Below are positions 23,501-32,963 of a DNA stretch of 64,000 nt, one piece after another. The notes under the pieces are model-generated. The model was not told the DNA's origin and searched no databases. It was given only the letters and a program-made list of their open reading frames with translations. The translations under genes were made by a program, and so were the position numbers. Source of the DNA: Cryptomeria japonica (Eukaryota > Streptophyta > Pinopsida > Cupressales > Cupressaceae). The DNA lies in assembly GCF_030272615.1 (NCBI RefSeq), contig NC_081407.1, positions 267,980,075-268,044,074 of the forward strand, read 5' to 3'. Position 1 is the stretch's first letter; the number at the start of each line of letters is the position of its first letter.

Positions 23501-23607
23501 GGAGGACCTTTTTGTAAATTTTTTTTTTTTCACGTTTAGCAAAACTCTGTAGATTTTTTATCCCAACTAAGACTTTGGGCATTTTGTGGTGAAAATCCTA
23601 TCAAATG

Positions 23608-23613
23608 AATAAA
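23608..23613 (+). terminator. Polyadenylation signal in E 5' LTR
   Basis: AATAAA about 110 bp after the TATA box, conserved at 36765-36770. In the 3' copy it would end the genomic RNA, giving a short R region. Confidence 0.5.
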
Positions 23614-24259
23614 GAAAATAGTTTTGTTGATTACAAACTTTGTGTTGTATCAAGAAACTCATTTATATAATTTGATGTTCCTATGTGCATTGAATCTATA
23701 TTATCTTTACTTCTTTGATCATTAAGATATTGCTACGTGGTTAGAGAGCTCTCGAATCTTGCAAAGTAGACTTTGTGCTCTTAGCATACTTGAGAAATCT
23801 GCTGGTAAATTAAGTAACTTGTGGTAAGCTTTGTATTGTTGCGGTTATTTGTAGTTTAATGGATTAGAAATCTATACTTGAAGACTTTGAGCTTTAAGCT
23901 AAGTTTCTAATTGTTTAATTTGTAATGATTAGTGTGAATTAGTGTTACCATAAAGGAAACTTTGTGTTGGTTAATAGTAACTCTTGGTGTAGTTTGTTAG
24001 ATTAATAGTTCTTTTCTTTAAGTATTCGAAGAGGTAGAGAAATTGTAACTAGGTGAAGGGAGAATGCATAAACTCTGAAAAAAGAGAGTTATATGCCCAA
24101 CACCAACCCACAAATTTAATTTTTTATTAATTAGAGGAGAAATTTCATAGGAAACCTCCCCTTGATGAGAGCAAAGATTAATTTATTAGCATAGCGCTGT
24201 GTGAATTATATATTTTGTCATTAGTACGCTGGTGACAAAATATTCACCCAACAGTTTTT

Positions 24260-24277
24260 TGGCGACTCTACTAGGGA
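24260..24277 (+). other. Primer-binding site of element E (tRNA-Arg type)
   Basis: TGGCGACTCTACTAGGGA starts seven bases after the LTR. Its complement ends TAGAGTCGCCA, that is acceptor strand TAGAGTC, discriminator G and CCA. Plant tRNA-Arg species with a GACTC... acceptor fit this, and similar PBSs are known from Tat-lineage gypsy elements. Confidence 0.75.
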
Positions 24278-24543
24278 GCGACGTGCAACCGGTTTGTCTT
24301 TTGGGTTGCAGTGCGCTTTCATTGTAATTTCCATATTGTTGTTTTTCTTCAAATCATAATTTGGCTGATCGAAGTTACACTCGTGGGCAACGATTATCAG
24401 GAATTGTTGATCCTAGTTTTGAAGTATTGCAGCGATTTAATTTTCCCTTTTTGACACCTCTACGGACGCTTTCTCCCTTGCAGCGGACACAAAGTTTTCC
24501 TCCATTTGCACAGTGATCTCCCGTACCAAGTGAGGCATCAAGT
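24278..24543 (+). other. Element E leader between PBS and gag
   Basis: About 270 bp of leader sequence in which I see no conserved motif. The true gag start may lie in its last 100 bases, because the gag reading frame has no clear Met near the expected N-terminus. Confidence 0.4.
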
Positions 24544-25165
24544 TTGCAAGTTTTAGTTGTTCCACTTGTAAATCATTTTGTAAAACCACCCTATAATCCA
24601 TTAAGGATGGCCGTTGTTGGCCCTTGGGGCACTGCTTTTGGTCCTCTGAACTTGACCGCACCTTTGCATGAATTACCCAAAGGTACGCGGAAAAATTTAC
24701 CCAATTTTTTTGGAGGTGGTTCTCAACACCCGAATGAACACATTTCTGCCTTCTACATTGCATGTGGAGTCCTAAGTGTTGAGGACAAAGATGTTTCAGT
24801 GAGATTATTCATTGAGACTTTGCATGGAGCTGTTGCTGATTGGTTCTATCATCTTACTAATGCTTGTATCACAAATTGGGCAACTCTCAGAATGTTGTTT
24901 GAGGCAAGATTCAAGTCCACCGAAGATGATCATGCTTTATTGGCACAATTAACTCAGTTGAAGAAAGAGCCTTAGGAACCCATGCGCGATTTTGTAGCAA
25001 AATTTGACAAGTTACATAATCGTATTCCAGTTGCTTCAAGACTCACTGCTGGAAACTTGAAATGCTTTTTTATCAACGCCCAATTGTCAGAGGTGAGTTT
25101 CCTTTTGCGAAGGAACAATCCTATAGATTTGGCTGTAGCTCAACAAATGGCTATATCGGTTGAAG
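24544..25165 (+). pseudogene. gag: Element E gag, N-terminal part
   Basis: Gypsy gag with LPKGTRKNLPNFFGGGSQHP, HISAFYIACGVLSVEDKDVS, VADWFYHL, then RFKSTEDDHALLAQLTQLKK, a stop at 24973-24975, MRDFVAKFDKLHNRIPVASR, LKCFFINAQLSEVSFLLRRN and DLAVAQQMAISVE. It is interrupted at 25165 by insertion G, and the last 40 bases are repeated at 26266-26305, where the frame resumes. It forms the particle coat and packages RNA in related elements. Confidence 0.82.
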
Positions 25166-26265
25166 TGTTAGGCCCAATATGGAAAGCTAATGTACTGAGA
25201 GGGGAGGGGTGAATCAGTACTCCAAAACTTTTCTTGAATAATAACTTTACTGTTATGCATAAACCAAATAGTGCAGTAACATAAAATAAAGTTAAAACAA
25301 ATAGATAACAATCATACATGATTCACTCCATAACACATATATTTTGGTTACGCAGAAACTCCTAGTTAGAGAGAAAAACTACGGTGGGGATGGCACCCAC
25401 AATTCACTACTGCAATAATAAAGATTGCTCGGTTAGAGCTACATGTTTAGCTATTTCTGATAGCTTACCCTGTTAGGAGTAACAAGATCTGTTAGATCTA
25501 CCTTGCTAAAGGATTTTACAACACTTCATCTAAATGCTGCACCTGGTTAGAGGCTTTACTATTTATAGACTTGATTAGAGTCTTTTACCCTGTTAAAGGT
25601 TTCTCTTACAACTTCACAATATTACAATAAAATCATTACAAATATCTGCAACTTTACATCTGAAATGTTATAGCAGATTCTATGTGCTCAGAATTAGATT
25701 ACCTTGCTTATAGCATACCTCGGTAACCCATATAGTAACTCGGTAAACCTTTCTGTTTACTCTGTTCTTCGATTGTTCTCTGAAAACCTTCTTGGTGACC
25801 TTTGTGTCTCTGTAATAGTCTTCTTACACACACACTTAACTCATGTTGTATAAATAGATCTCTTATGAAAGTGATCCGTTTCATTGCTTCGATCTTACAA
25901 ACACGATTTATAACCATGTAAAATATTTCATTAGTTAGATGACCTCGAAATCATACACAATCTTCTAGTGCAATTTCCAATGTGATAACGGTTAGATGTG
26001 CCTCGATCTTGTAACATGTTTTCATATGCATGTCCAGGTTCAATGAATCTGGTAACACGTTTCACTCGGTGTATATCAACTCAGTGTGTCATCTTTGCTG
26101 CTCGGTAGACATAAAAAGATACTCGGTAGACAGCTTGGTGTATATTGCGTTCCGTGACTGCTTTCTTCTGTAACCGACTAGACTGTGCATACCGACTGAA
26201 TATTTCGGTAATAGTAACCGACTAGAGTATATAGTATAACTTTGACATAAAACTAATGGCAATCT
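25166..26265. mobile_element. Insertion G, 1.1 kb, in element E gag
   Basis: A non-coding block, starting TGTTAGGCCCAATATGG and ending ...CTAATGGCAATCT, splits gag. Flanks are a 40-bp direct repeat of gag sequence (25126-25165 and 26266-26305, one difference). Near the left end is CTGAGAGGGGAGGGGTGAAT, a motif I associate with common plant repeat families. It contains many ACTCGGT and ACCGACT motifs in its right half. There is no ORF, PBS or internal LTR pair. It is possibly a solo LTR or a small non-autonomous element. Confidence 0.6.
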
Positions 26266-27242
26266 GATTTGGCTGCAGCTCAACAAATGGCTATATCGGT
26301 TGAAGATGATCTTATCCTTGCTGGTAAGATAAGGAGAGATCCTAACAAGGTTAGGAGTAATCAAGTTGTCGATGCATCTCTCTCTTCAACTAGTTTTGTT
26401 GATCCTATGATATAGAAGCTAGCAAATGAGTTGTTGGTGCTTAAGAAGCAAATTTCCTCACAAGGAAATACTTCTTATCATGATGTTCCAAGAAGGACTT
26501 ATCCAAACAATGCTTCCAATTATGCCACGCGTAATCAAAATAAATTACCTCCTGCTCCAGAGAGGCTTGCATTGGAAGCACCACCCAAAGTTCAGCCACT
26601 GGATATTATGAAGCTGAACAGAATGATCTTCCTCCTTTTGGTGAAGAAGATGCTAATTTGCATGAAGAATGTGATGTTGAGTTGGCTGGCGACTCTAATA
26701 TAAGGTTTATGCAATATCAAGAAGATGATACACCAAGCACACATGATGGAGACATCTTTGCAGTATTCACTCATTCGCAAACACAGGCAGCTCAACCACC
26801 TGTCATTGGGAAGAGTGATGATTCTACTCAAATAAAGGACTCTCAATGTTTGCCGATTTCTATTGCGAAGTGTGGGACTCCCATACCAAATCCTGTAAAG
26901 GACAACACTATCTCAATGGACGCTGCGAAGGATAAAAATGTAAGTGATTCTTCGACTGCTGTCAATTTTTCTGCACTTGTCAATTCTTCTACCCATGCAT
27001 CGAAGACTAGTGTACCAAATATTTTATATTCTCAAAATGAGAATCCAAATCCATCTTTGGTGATGAATTCTTTTCAGTCATTTGATATTTTAGATCATGC
27101 AAAGAAAACCAAAATACAAATTTTTGAAGTTGAATTTTTGAGATCTAACCCAGATCAATTTGACCGTTTGGTCAAATTTGTTAAAGAAAAGATACTACCC
27201 CTAGTAATCTTCCAAAATAAAACTTGCTTCAAAACAACCTAG
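26266..27242 (+). pseudogene. gag: Element E gag, C-terminal part
   Basis: Starts with the repeated AAQQMAISVE and continues with DDLILAGKIRRDPNK, a stop near 26413, then polar, proline-rich and Ser/Thr-rich sequence to the stop at 27240. Frameshifts lie near 26600-26660. No CCHC zinc knuckle is visible, unusual for a gypsy gag, though the region may have been lost through frame changes. The end (LRSNPDQFDRLVKFVKEKIL) runs towards protease. Confidence 0.7.
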
Positions 27243-27287
27243 TAACTTCCCCTTCTCCTATCGAGAAGATAGAACCATTTTACATCT

Positions 27288-28576
27288 CTTAGTTAATAAA
27301 TGGTTACAAGCTTAGTAACTGTGTAATTGATTCTGGGGCATCTGATAATGTTATGCCATCAAAATTTGCCAATGCCCTTTGTTTAACTTTGACCAAAACA
27401 CTTGGAAGGTGTTTCTCTATGGATAACAAACAAGTTCCTTTGATTGGTCAAATCAAGGATGCACAGTTTGCCTTTGCTTCATTCCCAAAAAAGAAAATCA
27501 AGATGACAGTACTGGTAGTCGATGTACCGGCCTCCTATGGGCTATTGTTGGGAAGAAATTTCTGTAGAGATGTTGGGGGTGAGTTAAACATGGATATGAT
27601 TGAAGCTCGTATCCCTGTTAAAGGAGTTGTCCAAAGGTTACTTCCAGAAAAAGAATCAAAATATACCATTGTCAAGTCTGACGATCAACATGCCCAAATT
27701 ATTTTTGAATCATCAGGCATGGGTAATTATTTCATGCATGCTGATGATGGTTTAAAGGTGACTCCTGAGAGTGAAGTTGACATTTCACTCAATAATTTCC
27801 CAGTTGATTGTGAAAGTAGTTGTGAAAGTAGTGTTATGGAATCAAAAGGATCTTCAACTTCACAACAAGAAATTCCCAATTTTGATACCGTCAGCATTGG
27901 TATTCCAGATGATGTTTGGACACTGGAGTTTGATAGCAGCTGTTCTTCTACCAGATCAGGAGCTGGTATTGTCCCGGTTTCTCCTGAGGGTAATCTTTTC
28001 CCTTTCTCCTTCAAATTGCAGTTCGATAACACAAATAACAGTATTGAGTACGAATCCCTCCTTCTGGGAATGAATGTTGCTCAGAAGAAGGGAATCAAGA
28101 ACTTGCATGCTCAAGGAGATGCCGAGTTAATAGTCTGTCAGGTTAGGAACATATATCAAACAAGGAGCGAAAGGCTGCGACATTACCGCAACCTTGTCTG
28201 GGATCTAATAGAAACATTTGATGCTTTTGATATATTTGTGGTTTCCCATGAATTCAACGATAGGGCTAACTCATTAGCAGTATCAACAACCTCTTTGGTT
28301 CATCACAAATATTTTTCAAGATCAACTTATGTTGTTGAGTTAGTTTTCCGGCCAAGTGTTCCTAACAACTCTGATCATTGGCAGGTGTTTAATGATGATC
28401 ATCATGTAATAAATTTTTTGCAGACTTTTGACAATTTTGATGATCTGTACTTTGAAGGTAGTCACTGCCCTTCAAAGGATGCAATTGAAAGTGTTGATGC
28501 AGAAACGAGAGAGAAATTTCTGCAATTAAAAGGAAACAAGATCCCCAAGGGTCTAGTTTCGCTAAAAGCTTTTTGA
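27288..28576 (+). pseudogene. Element E protease and extra (archaeal-like) RNase H
   Basis: The retropepsin part starts INGYKLSNCVIDSGASDNVM (catalytic DSGA at about 27331-27342) and has SYGLLLGRNFCRDVGG before 27585. After a spacer comes a second RNase H-type domain at about 27915-28315: WTLEFDSSCSSTRSGAGIV, NSIEYESLLLGM, HAQGDAELIVCQV, RLRHYRNLVWDLIETF and EFNDRANSLAVST. Catalytic Asp, Glu and Asp are visible; the last Asp of the usual ADSLA motif is Asn. Plant Tat-lineage elements carry such an archaeal-like RNase H, normally after RT-RNase H; here it precedes RT. The frame is open from 27353 to 28576. Confidence 0.8.
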
Positions 28577-31427
28577 CAAGAATGACCGCTATGTTAAGAA
28601 GCAACAAAGATCAACTACAGGGTCAATAGAATATGAACAAATAAACATTGGGACTGAAAACAATACAAAAATGATCAACATTGGAAAGTGTTATTCACAT
28701 GGAGAAAGGCAAAAATTTGTTGCATTGTTGCAGCAGTATGTTGACGTCTTGGCATACTCCTATGAAGATCTAAAGTCTTTTCGTCCTGAAGAGCTCCGCC
28801 ATGACATTCCTTTGAAACCAGGTATTGCGCCTTTCCGTCCGAAGAAAAGGCAATACAACCCAAAGATTTCTGATACTATCTTTGTTGAAGTGCAAAAGAT
28901 GTTGAAAGCAAAGATAATCTTTCCCATCCACCATTCTTCTTGGATAGCCAACACTGTACCTGTACATAAGAAGAATGGCGAAATTCAGGTATGTGTAGAT
29001 TTTTGAAACTTGAATCAGGCATCCTTGAAGGATAATTATCCTCTACCTGTCATGGACCATGTCCTACAAGCTGTTACTAGAGCAGAGATGATGTCCATGT
29101 TGGACGGATTTTCAGGTTATAATCAGGTAGAAGTGTTGGAGCAAGATCAACATAAGACCGCATTTACTACACCTTGGGGTACCTTTGCATATCGCAGGAT
29201 GCCTTTTGGATTAATAAATGCGTGAGCAACTTTCCAACGTGCAATGGACTTGGCCTTCCGAAGTTTTCTTGGTAAGTTCATTGTGGTCTATTTGGATGAT
29301 TTGACAGTTTATTCTAAGGAACGCCAAGATCATTTTTCTCACCTGCAATGAGTCTTAGAAAAATGCTGTCAGCATGGAATTTTCCTCAATCCCAAGAAAT
29401 CTGTTTTTGGGGTCACTGAAGGTAAATTGCTTGGGCATATTTTTTTGAAGGAAGGTATAAAAATTGATGCAGAAAGGGTAAAATCTATTCGTGACCTTTC
29501 CTTGCTAACAAGTAAGACTGTTGTTCATTCTTTCTTCGGTAAAGTTAATTTCCTGCGAAGATTCATTCCAGACTTTGTTGAACAGACTCGTCATATAGTT
29601 AATATGATGAAAGGTAATTCTCTCTTCAAATGGACTCCCAAAGGAAAGAAATCTTTCCATCAGATCAAGGAAGCAATGGCAAATGCTCCAGTCTTAGTAT
29701 GCCCAGGTTATACCAAAGAGTTCATTATGTATAGCTATGCGTTAGATCATACTTGTTCAGTTATACTAATGTAGAGAAATAATGAAGGTGTGGAATCACC
29801 TATCACATTCATGAGTTATCCGCTGAAGGCTCATGAGTTGAAATACTCAGAAATGGAGAAGCACACTTTTGCCGTGGTAAAAGCGGTTAAACATTTTAGA
29901 TTTTATATTCTGAATTTGCGTGTCATTGCTCTTGTTCCTGATGCTATTGTCAAGTCGATTTTGACACAACAAGAATTTGGAACTAAAAGGGGCAACTAGG
30001 TTGCCAAGATTCAAGAATATGATATGGAAATCAAGCCCACTAAATTGGTTCTTGGAAAAGGTCTTTGTCAGTTAATAGCTGACAACAAATCAATAGATGA
30101 AGTGGTGCTTGAAAATGAAGGTATTAATCAAGGTCTTCCTCATGTTCTATTTGTTAGCACTACTGATGAGTGGTATTCCGACCTGGCTTGTCTCTTAACA
30201 TATGGAGATTGTCCTGCACACCTATCAAGGAAAGAAAAGTGAACCTTAAAGCTTAAGCCAGTGAATTTTGTCCTATGGGACAATGGTTTGTACAAGAAGG
30301 GTCTGGATGGTAATTTCCTGCGCTGAGTGGACAAACAACAAGAAGTAAGATTACTTCAAGCTTTTCATGATTTTGCTTGTGGAGGACATTTTTCTAACCC
30401 TATTACTGCACAAAAAATCTTGCGTGCTAGGTATTACTGGCCAACATCGTTTAAAAATACATACAGTTGGGTTCGCAAGTGTGAGCAATGTCAGCAATTT
30501 GTTGGTAAACCTAAATTAGCGTCGCTCCCACTAAAGCCAGTAATAATTGAAGAGCCTTTCCAATAGTGGGGGTTGGACTTCATTAGACCTGTCAATCCAA
30601 CATCAAGTGCAGGTCACATATATATCCTCATGGCGACGGATTACTTCACCAAGTGGGTGGAGGCAATCCCAACCAAGCAATCTACCTCGACGGTGGTTTG
30701 TCAATTCCTGAAGGAAAACATCGTCTCAAGGTTTGACATCCCTCATAAGATAGCAATTGATAATGCTTCATGTTTTTCATCTTATGAGATAATTGACTTT
30801 TGATTTGATCATGGTATTACTCTTTCACACTCATCTGACTATTATCCGCAAGGAAATGGTCAGGCCGAGTCAAGCAACAAGAATCCGGTTACTATTATGA
30901 GGAAACTTGTTGATGAGAAACAACAGACTTGGCATAAAGCTCTTTATGATGCGCTATGGGCGGATCGTATAACTCCAAAAAGAGCAATTGACATGTCACC
31001 TTTTCAACTTTTGTATGGGTTGAATGCCAAGATTCTGATCACTGTAGAACTTCTAGCATTAAAGCTCGCCAAGGCCATTGAAGACGAAACATATCAAGAT
31101 TCACTGGATAAGTGGATCATGTTTCTTTCTCAGCTGGAAGAAACAAGGGTTGAAGTGGTAGATAGGATTGCTGCACATCAAAGCCAAGTGAAGGCGTTGT
31201 TTGATAGGAAAACAACTTCCCATGACTTCTTGGTTGGTGATCAAGTCTTGTTATGGGACAAGAGGAGGGAACCAAAGGTTTTGCAAGGAAAGTTTGATTC
31301 TTTATATAGAGGTCCCTTCACTATTCATGAAGTATGTGGTGAGCATAGCTACTTACTTGCATATGCAGATGGTATCCCATTCTCGCTACCTCATAGTGGA
31401 GAACATTTGAAGCTCTTTACTCAATAG
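28577..31427 (+). pseudogene. pol: Element E RT, degenerate RNase H and integrase
   Basis: RT motifs: LRHDIPLKPGIAPFRPKKRQ, WIANTVPVHKKNGEIQVCVD, SMLDGFSGYNQV, PWGTFAYRRMPFGLINA, FIVVYLDDLTVYSK. The following RNase H-like part (about 29680-29960) lacks the usual acidic residues (YSYALDHT, LVPDAIV), as expected if it is only a connection domain. Integrase: HHCC finger (FHDFACGGHF...CEQCQQ), GLDFIRPV, IAIDNASCF, PQGNGQAESSN and a GPF motif near 31310. In-frame stops at 29003, 29222, 29348, 29772, 29997, 30240, 30324, 30564 and 30801; most look like C-to-T or G-to-A changes of Arg, Trp or Gln codons. Confidence 0.9.
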
Positions 31428-31500
31428 AAAGCGATTTAAAGGAAGTTGTACTTTTTGTAAAAATATGTATAGTCTTTTATTTTCAGTCTTTTTGTCGCTT

Positions 31501-31560
31501 GACTCTATAGCCCAATGGATATAGGCACTCGGAGTTCTAGATTCTACAAGCTTCAAGTGG
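31501..31560 (+). other. tRNA-Arg-like sequence before E 3' LTR
   Basis: GACTCTATAGCCCAATGGAT, then ATAGGCACTCGG, resembles acceptor 5' strand, A box and D arm of a plant tRNA-Arg. TTCTAGA occupies the anticodon region and CTTCAAGT resembles the T loop/B box. The anticodon and T stems do not fold properly and no 3' acceptor strand follows, so it is not a functional tRNA gene. Its first seven bases GACTCTA are exactly complementary to the TAGAGTC acceptor strand deduced from E's PBS at 24260. It lies 29-88 bases before the 3' LTR. Confidence 0.5.
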
Positions 31561-31757
31561 TGCAGCTTATTCCTCAGTCAGAGCCAATTGTTGTCCTCGA
31601 TTTCAGCATGGCCAAAATTGTGAGGCAACCCTACAAAATTGGTCCGTTTCGTACATTATGGTCTCCAGGAGAGCTTAATCGACTTGGTCGGTTAGTTCGT
31701 TTCGTTCCTTGCTTTCAGTTTTTTGTTTTCCTTGTTCCTTAAGTTTGCAGTTTTATC

Positions 31758-31975
31758 TGCAGTTCGGACTTTAAAGTCCAAACTATAGGGTTCTTTGTTG
31801 CCAAATACACTTCGGACTTTAAAGTCCGGTATGTATTTGTATGTTGTTTACCCTGCAGTTTAGACTTTAAAGTCCGAACTGCATGTGTCTTGTCCATGGC
31901 TTGCATGTCGGACTTTAAAGTCCGATGTGCAAATGTTCCTAGCTTGCATGTCGGACTTTAAAGCCCGACGTGCAA
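31758..31975. repeat. Palindrome cluster 1 in E 3' LTR (5 units)
   Basis: Units at about 31758-31789, 31806-31840, 31854-31885, 31901-31932 and 31943-31975 share the GGACTTTAAAGTCC core (one has TAGACTTT, one AAGCCC). Arms include CTGCAGTT/GAACTGCA, AATACAC/GTATGTATT and TTGCATGTC/GACGTGCAA. Confidence 0.9.
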
Positions 31976-32147
31976 CTGCGTGTTGGCTTTATTGCTGCAT
32001 TAATTACTAATTAGGGTTTGTTAAAAAGCTTTTTAAAGTTAATTTTTGCGTTTTTTGTTTTCATTTTCGTTTGTCTTGCACGCGCCCTCCTCCGTTTTCT
32101 CCATCGCAACTCGAATTTTATTCTCTGTGACTTAGGCAGATCTCTCC

Positions 32148-32192
32148 TTGTCGGATTTTTTCGGTCATCATAGCGGAAGAGGTAGGGTTTTG
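32148..32192 (+). promoter_or_regulatory. Leader segment of E 3' LTR, start codon lost
   Basis: Counterpart of 18949-18993. ATGGCGGAAGAG of the 5' LTR reads ATAGCGGAAGAG here (32169), still followed by GTAGGG. If this was ever a first exon, it is dead in this copy. Confidence 0.3.
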
Positions 32193-32264
32193 TTTTCTTT
32201 TTGGGTTTTTTCGTTCTTGTTCGTTTTTGTTTTTGTTTTTGTTTGTCTTTTTCGGACTTCTCTC

Positions 32265-32842
32265 CGGAGGGCAATCGGATTTTGTAGTCCAATTATCTCC
32301 CTTGTTCTGGAGGACAATCGGACTTCAAAACCCGATTGCCCTCCGGAGCCCCCCTTCTAAAGCTGCATACCGGATTTTAAAATCCAATGTGCAGCTGGAG
32401 AAAAGTCTCTCCGCATATTGGATTTTAAAGTCCGATATGCGGGATCTTACCCTTCACATATCAGACTTTAAAATCCGATATGCGGAGGGGAGTAGGTTGA
32501 CATGTCAGGTTTCAAAACCCGACTTGTCAACCAGTTATCCTTCCCCTTCGTAAGTCCGATGTGCCTTTAATCTTTTCTAGATTACACATCGGACTTTAAA
32601 TTGTTAATATTTTTCCCCAACACATCAAACTTTAAAGTCCGATGTGTTAATGTTTTTCCCCAGATTAACATATCGGACTTTAAAGTCTGATGTGTTGATA
32701 ACTCATCCCAAATTGCACATCAGACTTTAAAGTCCGATGTGCTAATCAAGTTTTTTTTAATTTGCACTTCAGACTTTAAAGTCCGATGTACAATTTTTCT
32801 TTTCAAAAGAGCAGGTTGGACTTTTTTTTTCCCGACCTGCTG
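32265..32842. repeat. Palindrome cluster 2 in E 3' LTR (about 12 units)
   Basis: Units at about 32265-32300, 32310-32343, 32361-32397, 32409-32442, 32452-32487, 32495-32532, 32620-32650, 32664-32700, 32710-32745, 32762-32795 and 32811-32842, plus two partial units near 32549 and 32580 damaged by a deletion. Arms such as CCGCATAT/ATATGCGG, GGTTGACATGTC/GACTTGTCAACC and GAGCAGGT/ACCTGCTG differ widely between units but pair within each. Confidence 0.9.
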
Positions 32843-32963
32843 TTTTTGGCAGTTTTACTCCTAAGCCTATTTTGAGTCCCGCTTTTTGATCCATTTGAGA
32901 AAAAATGATTTTGATAATGATGAATAGCTAATCATCACTGTTGAATGCAGTCATTGTGCACGA

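Larger units (their letters stand above)
18301..24253 (+). repeat. 5' LTR of element E (5953 bp)
   Basis: Ends are defined by comparison with 31589-37410, by the CTACG duplication on the left and by the PBS seven bases to the right. Layout: first palindrome cluster (18464-18775), CT-rich leader-like segment (about 18860-18980), second palindrome cluster (19054-19606), ORF (19731-23335), TATA box (23494-23500), AATAAA (23608-23613), about 640 bp of R/U5. U3 would be about 5.2 kb and R plus U5 about 0.73 kb. Confidence 0.93.

Noticed and set aside
31501-31575. Functional tRNA-Arg gene
   Set aside because: The anticodon arm and T stem do not pair and there is no 3' acceptor strand; only a tRNA-like remnant is supported.
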